A stretch of 64,000 bases of DNA, from positions 124,001-188,000 of the forward strand of contig JAMFTG010000118.1 of the NCBI GenBank assembly GCA_023974075.1. The letters run 5' to 3'. Under the pieces are notes generated by a model. It did not search any database and was not told where the DNA came from. It saw only the letters and a program-made list of their open reading frames with translations. This DNA comes from Chaenocephalus aceratus. Lineage: Eukaryota > Chordata > Actinopteri > Perciformes > Channichthyidae. Shown piece after piece: positions 62,101 to 64,000 of the stretch. Positions within the stretch are counted from its first letter, which is position 1. Every line of letters starts with the position of its first letter. The position numbers and the translations under genes are program-made.

Positions 62101-63711
62101 TTTCTTTATGATGAACATTTTCAGGATCCCTGGAGAACAACACTTACTGGTCTGTATAAATACGATGGGAATATGTAGGCGGTGTGAGTCCTCGTCCGTA
62201 GATAAAGACGAGGTAATTATCTGCACCCTTTCAGCCTCTGCAGGGAGGCTCAATGTACCGTGATTACATTATATATACACCGTTCAGAGACGTTCTTTTT
62301 ATTGTCATGAGATTCAAGCAGAATGATTAAGTGAATCTCTGGGGTGAAATGTGAGATGTGAACGAAACGTATTCCTATTTAACTACGCGTTGGTTACAGC
62401 AGTGTAGGAAGGACAATGACAGAGAAACTTTAGACAAGATAGTTGTTCCTTTATTCGGCTGCTGTTATCTATCTGTTAGGTAACCCTCTTTTGGTTTAAG
62501 GAGGAATGTATCCATGGATTGACATCTTTATGAGCCAGGCACTCAATGTAGCCACAAAACTGTCTGTGAATAAGTTAATACTTTTCCAGATTGTATTGAT
62601 TGATTGGCTTTTGACACAGCGAATGGTGATAGCCCTCAGAATCAGGATCATCACTTGCTTTCTAAACAGCCATTGGATCAAATCCAAGTTTTAGACGGAG
62701 GACTGCCAATCAAACCGCTAGGAAATACAGTTGGTACATTGTCAACGGGGGAGGGGTGCTAGTGACTTATCCGATCGGAGCACATCGTCCGACTGGCCCA
62801 CTTCGGTACCGGCCCAAACGTCCCGATGGCCAGTCAGCCTCTGGCCAGTCGGCCTCTGGCCAGTCCTCCTCTAGCCAGTCAGCCTCTGGCCAGTCGGCCT
62901 CTGGCCAGTCCTCCTCTAGCCAGTCGGCCTCTGGCCAGTCCGCCTCTGGCCAGTCGGCCTCTGGCCAGTCGGCCTCTGGCCAGTCGGCCTCTAGCCAGTC
63001 GGCCTCTGGCCAGTCCGCCTCTGGCCAGTCCGCCTCTAGCCAGTCCGCCTCTGGCCAGTCCGCCTCCGGCCAGTCCGCCTCTGGCCAGTCCGCTTCTGGC
63101 CAGTCCACCTCTGGCCAGTCCGCCTCTGGCCGAGCTACGGCAACGCTTTCATCGTGCGGTCTGATAAAGACTAAATTGAGGAAATGTAAGGCCTCATATC
63201 ACCTTTTTTCCAAGATAGACTTGAGAGTTGTTTAGATGGGAACGTCTTTTTTTTTTTTTTGTACTGTCTTAAACCTTCTCTTATAATATTTTATGAATTG
63301 TAAGGTGTCCTTGGGTGTCTCCAAATACAATGAATTATTAACCAAGGTAACACCCCCCCCCCCTTATCACCTGGATCTCCTCAAAGAGCACCTTTGTGTT
63401 CTTTGTAACCAAATGTCTCTCAGAGGGGCGTGGGGGAGGGGCTCCTTGTGTTCATCTAAAGTCACAGACAGACATGTCCTCTTGGCTTACTCACACCCTC
63501 TGCTGGATCGTACCTGTATCTTGAGCAGGTGATGGGCTTTGACCTTCTTCCTGAGTGGAGAGGAGAGCGACAGCAGGCCTCCCTGATCCACGTGGAAGCG
63601 GCGGTCCTCGTTTCCGCTCACGATGTGGATGGAGTAGGGCGGGCCGTTCCTGGGCGAGTCTCTGTCCGTCACCACCAGCTGCAGGATGGTGCTGCCGGCC
63701 GACTCGCCCTC
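34882..63711 (-). CDS. fat3: FAT3 atypical cadherin, last eleven exons (3' part of the gene)
   Basis: Join, 5' to 3': 63711-63514, 59886-59611, 58790-58466, 58011-57811, 56411-56254, 48327-47901, 46174-46021, 43385-43304, 42913-42765, 42509-42232, 35393-34882. All phases agree across the ten junctions and give about 918 residues ending in a stop. Order of parts: the end of the cadherin repeats, a FAT-specific cysteine-containing linker, laminin G, EGF-like repeats, one transmembrane helix, and an intracellular tail of about 280 residues. FAT3 is a giant single-pass adhesion protein that shapes neurite and dendrite polarity, for example in retinal amacrine cells. The neighbours mtnr1b and slc36a4 match the human FAT3 locus, which decides FAT3 over FAT1. 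The 5' exons, including most cadherin repeats, lie beyond the right edge. Confidence 0.93.
35735..36520. repeat. 72-bp minisatellite, about 11 units
   Basis: Unit includes CTAAAGGTGGCTAATGTTGG, GCTATAAAGGAACTACAGCA and CGGTCACATGACTTCACGTC, period 72 bp. It lies in the fat3 intron, 340 bp from the last exon. The same unit occurs in the opposite orientation at 44719-45104. Confidence 0.95.
36530..36665. repeat. Dispersed repeat shared with 59.9-61.7 kb
   Basis: GTAGAACAAAACGTTAACAT, CTTCAGCTTGTGTTAACCAC and CATATTTCAGGCTAACAACC recur, slightly changed, at 60980-61045 and 61515-61590 and partly at 59940-60865. Confidence 0.65.
36666..37764. other. fat3 intron, no feature recognised
   Basis: AT-rich, mostly single-copy appearance; no exon seen. 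Confidence 0.35.
37765..37930 (-). mobile_element. tRNA-derived SINE
   Basis: On the - strand, TGGCGCATTGG (37920-37910) resembles a pol III A box and GGTTCAAACCC (37875-37865) a B box, with tRNA-like spacing of about 35 bp. The body ends with TTGCTTTGGATAAAAGCGTC (LINE-type tail, about 37820-37800). It lies in the fat3 J-K intron in the same orientation as the gene. Confidence 0.75.
38056..38127. repeat. (CA)n microsatellite, imperfect
   Basis: CA dinucleotides broken by several ACCA steps. Confidence 0.9.
38908..39080 (-). mobile_element. MITE (CCTTTAA-ended family), reverse orientation
   Basis: AATCATGCAAAATGCACTTT, TATGTGTCCCCGGTGTTTCG and CACCAAGTGTCAGAAAACAC are the reverse complement of the 48535-49066 family. 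It has a single CCCCGGTGT unit where the 22.4-kb copy has about 75. Confidence 0.7.
39081..40130. other. fat3 intron, mixed repeat sequence
   Basis: No exon. Contains the perfect palindrome at 39852-39879. Confidence 0.4.
39852..39879. repeat. 28-bp perfect palindrome centred on CACGTG
   Basis: GTAGTACTGAACAC followed directly by its reverse complement GTGTTCAGTACTAC. The centre is a canonical E-box. Confidence 0.95.
40131..40166. repeat. (TA)n microsatellite
   Basis: AT dinucleotide run. Confidence 0.9.
40167..41884. other. fat3 intron, no feature recognised
   Basis: No exon seen. The A/G-rich stretch at 41190-41350 explains the open frames there. Confidence 0.35.
41885..42145. repeat. 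19-21-bp tandem repeat, about 13 units
   Basis: Unit GATGGGCCATTGGGAAAAA with GAAGAAGAT and AATGGGCAATT variants. It ends about 85 bp from the donor of fat3 exon J, inside the intron. Confidence 0.92.
42232..42509 (-). CDS. fat3: fat3 exon J: juxtamembrane cytoplasmic part
   Basis: 278 bp between acceptor CCCACAG (42512-42510) and donor GTGTGT (42231). It reads [11 protein letters not shown], a Met/Pro-containing middle, [14 protein letters not shown], and [15 protein letters not shown]. The P-P-R-P-P stretch is a possible SH3-type ligand. It joins exon I with a shared Gly codon. Confidence 0.92.
42765..42913 (-). CDS. fat3: fat3 exon I: transmembrane segment
   Basis: 149 bp from acceptor TATCAG to donor GTAAGA. 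It encodes [15 protein letters not shown], the hydrophobic run [15 protein letters not shown], then the stop-transfer basic cluster [10 protein letters not shown] and P-V-C-V-Q-D-S-N. Sidedness (N outside) follows from the EGF repeats before it. Confidence 0.93.
42988..43251 (+). mobile_element. LINE (CR1/L2-like) 3' end inside the short H-I intron
   Basis: AACATGGTGAAGCAGC, ATCTGGAAAAAACTCCCAGA, GTAAAGCACTTTGAATTGCC and AACTTGCCTTGCCTTA correspond to the 3' end of the LINE at 18850-19463. It makes up about two thirds of a 390-bp intron, antisense to fat3. Confidence 0.85.
43304..43385 (-). CDS. fat3: fat3 exon H: last EGF-like half
   Basis: 82 bp, acceptor CTGCAG (43388-43386), donor GTAAGT (43303). 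It encodes [19 protein letters not shown], then F-L-C-E-A-M-H-N. An inner GT at 43335 gives the wrong phase with exon I, whereas the GTAAGT end keeps the frame, so it was preferred. Confidence 0.9.
43386..44718. other. fat3 intron G-H, left part
   Basis: No exon. A dispersed repeat with CATTACATTTATAAAGCGC and GCTCAAAGCGCTTACAA occurs at 43770-43830. Confidence 0.4.
44719..45104. repeat. 72-bp minisatellite, about 5 units, inverted relative to 35735-36520
   Basis: Units GAAGTCATGTGACCGTGCTG, TAGTTCCTTTATAGCCCAAC and CATTAGCCACCTTTAGCTTA are the reverse complement of the 35.7-kb array. Confidence 0.95.
45105..46020. other. fat3 intron G-H, right part
   Basis: No exon or clear repeat recognised. 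Confidence 0.35.
46021..46174 (-). CDS. fat3: fat3 exon G: EGF-like repeats
   Basis: 154 bp from acceptor CTGCAG (46177-46175) to donor GTAAAC (46020). It encodes [15 protein letters not shown] (end of one EGF repeat) and [15 protein letters not shown], then [10 protein letters not shown] (most of the next). Phases: 2-base start after G of exon F, 2-base end giving Arg with exon H. Confidence 0.94.
46175..47465. other. fat3 intron F-G
   Basis: Mostly AT-rich and single-copy in appearance, no exon recognised. Confidence 0.35.
47466..47580. repeat. (AAT)n microsatellite
   Basis: ATA/AAT trinucleotides, about 36 units with TAATCAT breaks; the Asn-run frame here is an artefact. Confidence 0.95.
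47901..48327 (-). CDS. fat3: fat3 exon F: laminin G domain, second part, and start of EGF
   Basis: 427 bp from acceptor CTTCAG (48330-48328) to donor GTGAGT (47900). It reads [26 protein letters not shown] (the typical laminin G D-G-x-W-H-x-V strand), [13 protein letters not shown] (the conserved x-G-C-I/L-x-x-L-x-x-N-G end), then [12 protein letters not shown] opening an EGF repeat. Confidence 0.96.
48535..49066 (+). mobile_element. MITE (CCTTTAA-ended family), fullest copy
   Basis: Runs from GCTTAAAGAGAAACGC to CATGATAGGTGCCCTTTAA. Contains GGGTACGGAGGAAAAGAGAG and a single CCGACGCACCGGGGATTTAT. Partial copies at 11505, 22375-23347, 34680-34778 and 38908 (reverse) share these blocks. A TTAA-like flank suggests a piggyBac- or Kolobok-type origin; not proven. 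Confidence 0.65.
49507..49890 (+). mobile_element. Dispersed fish repeat (family of 14340-14966)
   Basis: Starts with a few ATTAC units, then TTTAGCTGACGCTTTTATCC, and continues without interruption through AAGTGCTACTCAACTGGCTT to CTCGCAGCGAGGGTGCAGCG. Used to see that copy 14340-14966 is split by another insertion. Confidence 0.7.
50450..50708 (+). mobile_element. LINE (CR1/L2-like) 3' end
   Basis: CTCCCAGAAACCTGCAGGTC to AACTTGCCTTGCCTTGCCTT, the same tail as 19190-19463 and 42988-43251; lies in fat3 intron E-F. Confidence 0.85.
50709..51684. other. fat3 intron E-F, no feature recognised
   Basis: Three short AGTGGGAGGAGTYTA units occur at about 51055-51105; otherwise nothing seen. Confidence 0.35.
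51685..53345. repeat. 1.66-kb TATC/CATC (GATA-type) microsatellite array
   Basis: Almost wholly tetranucleotides TATC with interspersed CATC, AATC and CATATATC blocks, ending in a CT-rich part. Two frames of about 600 codons (S-I-Y-L / I-H-Q-S repeats) exist only because the 4-bp period lacks stops. It lies within fat3 intron E-F. Confidence 0.97.
53346..53828. other. fat3 intron E-F, no feature recognised
   Basis: No exon or repeat boundary supported. Confidence 0.3.
53829..54222 (-). mobile_element. hAT-type MITE, second copy (inverted)
   Basis: Starts CAGGGGTGTCAAACTCAATT and ends CCTTGAGTTTGACTCCCCTA. Flanks ATTTAAAT (53821-53828) and ATTTAAGT (54223-54230) match at 7 of 8 bases. Same family as 12536-12900, opposite orientation. 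Confidence 0.85.
54223..56253. other. fat3 intron E-F, mostly single-copy in appearance
   Basis: No exon. A block at 54850-55450 shows no repeat features and has balanced composition, a candidate for conserved non-coding sequence. A repeat with TTTACAGGTGCTCAAAGACG lies near 55950. Confidence 0.4.
56254..56411 (-). CDS. fat3: fat3 exon E: laminin G domain, first part
   Basis: 158 bp from acceptor TTGCAG (56414-56412) to donor GTAATT (56253). It reads [13 protein letters not shown], then [16 protein letters not shown], ending N-H-W-G-A-L-Q. The F-x-G-x-S-Y and L-x-F-x-T-x-x-x-x-G patterns are the opening strands of a laminin G fold. Confidence 0.96.
56412..57810. other. fat3 intron D-E
   Basis: No exon. 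Contains a short telomere-like run (56955-56979) and two TTAATTACTTCCTGTTGCAG-like repeats near 57090-57130. Confidence 0.45.
56955..56979. repeat. Interstitial telomere-like repeat, about 4 units
   Basis: AACCCTAACCCTAACCCTAA plus CCCT: four consecutive CCCTAA-type hexamers without error. Confidence 0.9.
57811..58011 (-). CDS. fat3: fat3 exon D: FAT-specific Cys-rich linker before laminin G
   Basis: 201 bp from acceptor CTTCAG (58014-58012) to donor GTACGT (57810). It encodes [27 protein letters not shown], and ends W-E-S-V-C-P-C-N. The cluster of Cys is the usual link between the last cadherin repeat and the first EGF/laminin G part of FAT proteins. Confidence 0.94.
58256..58402. repeat. 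(GAA)n/(TTC)n microsatellite next to a fat3 donor
   Basis: AGA/GAA trinucleotides, the last 26 without error. On the fat3 strand it is (TTC)n, starting about 63 bases after the exon C donor. Confidence 0.95.
58466..58790 (-). CDS. fat3: fat3 exon C: end of last cadherin repeat and linker
   Basis: 325 bp; acceptor TTGAAG (58796-58791), donor GTGAGC (58465). It reads [25 protein letters not shown], then [14 protein letters not shown] and Q-E-V-L-L-V-S-L-Q, ending N-L-P-N-N-R-L-A. The pyrimidine tract of its acceptor matches a LINE tail. Confidence 0.92.
58794..59608 (-). mobile_element. LINE 3' tail split by a DNA transposon, forming intron B-C of fat3
   Basis: On the - strand, the intron starts CTTAATGTC, then GCCTTGTGTTGAAAGGTGCT (59608-59563), and ends GTGCTATATAAATAACGTTG plus CCTTTCCTTTGCCTTG (58829-58794). 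These are the two halves of the LINE tail seen intact at 19380-19463. Between them sits an element with inverted ends GGTAATATTGAAG.../...CAACACTACC (58831-59425). Confidence 0.7.
58831..59425. mobile_element. DNA transposon with CGAGACC-type inverted ends
   Basis: GGTAATATTGAAGTACTCGA (left) pairs imperfectly with the reverse complement of the right end GGTAGTGTTGTAGTCGAGAC. It contains (GT)n at 59078-59145 and three to four units of a TCTTGTCTTGATCTCGAACT-type repeat (59225-59370). Confidence 0.65.
59611..59886 (-). CDS. fat3: fat3 exon B: cadherin repeat
   Basis: 276 bp (92 codons, phase 0 both sides) from acceptor CATCAG (59889-59887) to a weak donor GTCTCT (59610). It reads [16 protein letters not shown], then [34 protein letters not shown] and the following D-Q-D are calcium-binding type cadherin motifs; the second repeat continues in exon C. 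Confidence 0.94.
59961..60830 (+). mobile_element. hAT transposon deletion derivative with BED zinc-finger ORF
   Basis: Ends TAGAGATGTCCCGATC and GATCGGGACATCCCTA are inverted, flanked by a perfect duplication CCACAGAC (59953-59960 and 60831-60838). It retains the N-terminal part of a hAT transposase and has lost the catalytic region. It has four 25-bp units with CCGATCACGTGATCGG near the left end (59975-60085). Confidence 0.92.
60383..60724 (+). pseudogene. Truncated hAT transposase, BED zinc-finger N-terminus
   Basis: 113 codons starting M-S-G-V-W-K-Y-Y, with C-N-V-C-K-A (Cys-x2-Cys), then [14 protein letters not shown] (His-x4-His): a BED-type DNA-binding finger as in hAT/ZBED transposases. 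It ends [10 protein letters not shown] with a stop soon after, before any RNase H-like catalytic domain or hAT dimerisation region. It therefore can bind DNA at most; more likely it is dead. Confidence 0.85.
61661..62827. other. fat3 intron A-B, mostly single-copy in appearance
   Basis: No exon recognised. The segment 62040-62480 has balanced composition and no repeat features. Confidence 0.35.
62828..63132. repeat. 15-bp minisatellite, about 20 units
   Basis: Unit GGCCAGTCGGCCTCT, with CGCC and AGCC variants. The period keeps frames open on both strands (A-S-G-Q-S and E-A-D-W-P repeats); not a gene. Lies about 380 bp from fat3 exon A. Confidence 0.94.
63408..63480. repeat. Dispersed repeat, third partial copy of the 9440-9666 family
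   Basis: CCAAATGTCTCTCAGAGGGG and TTCATCTAAAGTCACAGACA match 9470-9530. It ends about 35 bp from the donor of fat3 exon A. Confidence 0.7.
63514..63711 (-). CDS. fat3: fat3 exon A: cadherin repeat
   Basis: 198 bp (66 codons, phase 0 both sides) from acceptor CTGCAG (63714-63712) to donor GTACGA (63513). It reads [22 protein letters not shown], then [21 protein letters not shown]. The D-R-D-x-x-x-N-G and V-D-x-x-G-x-L patterns are cadherin-repeat hallmarks. Upstream exons are outside the window. Confidence 0.95.
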
Positions 63712-64000
63712 CTGCAGGGGAACAGGGACATGGATTAAATAAGTGGTTGGATTATAAAAGACCCCCATTTCATTTCATTTGTATTTGTTCATGGTATAAA
63801 AAACGTAATGTATAATAATTGTTAACAAAACATGTCTCTTAAAAAAAACTAAATAAATAGAAATAGCTGGTCTGTCCTTCATATTTCTTTTTCACAGCCA
63901 AACATAAGAGTATCTTAGGATAATAGGAGAAACACAAAACATGCTTATTTCCCACTTGACAGTTAACGGAAAGAAACAAAACAAAACAAAAAAAACATCA
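63712..64000. other. fat3 intron, continues beyond the window
   Basis: AT-rich, no exon seen before the edge. Confidence 0.5.

Noticed and set aside
62756..63235. Frames with A-S-G-Q-S or E-A-D-W-P repeats
   Set aside because: 15-bp minisatellite in a fat3 intron, open in several frames and both strands.

Overview
The window is vertebrate nuclear DNA from a ray-finned (teleost) fish, probably a percomorph. Three things point there: intron-containing genes of vertebrate families, a very high load of short fish-type DNA transposons and LINE 3' tails, and many micro- and minisatellites. Nothing is bacterial or viral in layout, and there are no operons, CRISPR arrays or plasmid features. I recognise three host genes. 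All exon edges given were checked by hand for AG/GT sites and reading phase.

Layout. (1) 212-381, + strand: one exon of an SLC36 proton/amino-acid transporter, best matched to SLC36A4; the terminal exon expected downstream was not found. (2) 382-8531: transposon graveyard with a hAT element (778-1642), a broken Ty3/Gypsy-like retrotransposon (2868-4834) and a terminal-inverted-repeat element (5618-6594). (3) 24404-8532, - strand: a two-exon melatonin receptor, MT2/MTNR1B type, with a 14.9-kb intron filled with LINE fragments, hAT elements and tandem arrays. (4) 25-34.8 kb: intergenic, holding a 38-bp minisatellite of about 2 kb, a second copy of a hAT element, and the likely long 3' UTR of the next gene. 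(5) 63711-34882, - strand: the last eleven coding exons of a giant atypical cadherin, FAT3: cadherin repeats, a FAT-specific linker, laminin G, EGF repeats, a transmembrane segment and the cytoplasmic tail ending at a stop. The 5' part of the gene lies beyond the right edge.

The order SLC36A4 (convergent) - MTNR1B - FAT3 is the same as on human chromosome 11q, which supports the paralogue assignments over FAT1/MTNR1A. The three genes have no known shared pathway: amino-acid transport, melatonin signalling through Gi, and planar-polarity/neurite adhesion.

The most unusual aspect is the repeat biology. Several long tandem arrays grew from sequence inside, or directly next to, identifiable transposon copies whose sister copies in the same window carry only one or a few units. 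A FAT3 intron (58791-59610) appears to consist of a LINE 3' tail split by a DNA transposon, with the splice sites at or within a few bases of the LINE sequence. Two arrays of the same 72-bp unit face each other across the FAT3 transmembrane exons. I see no new protein system; the novelty here is in repeat birth and gene-structure remodelling.
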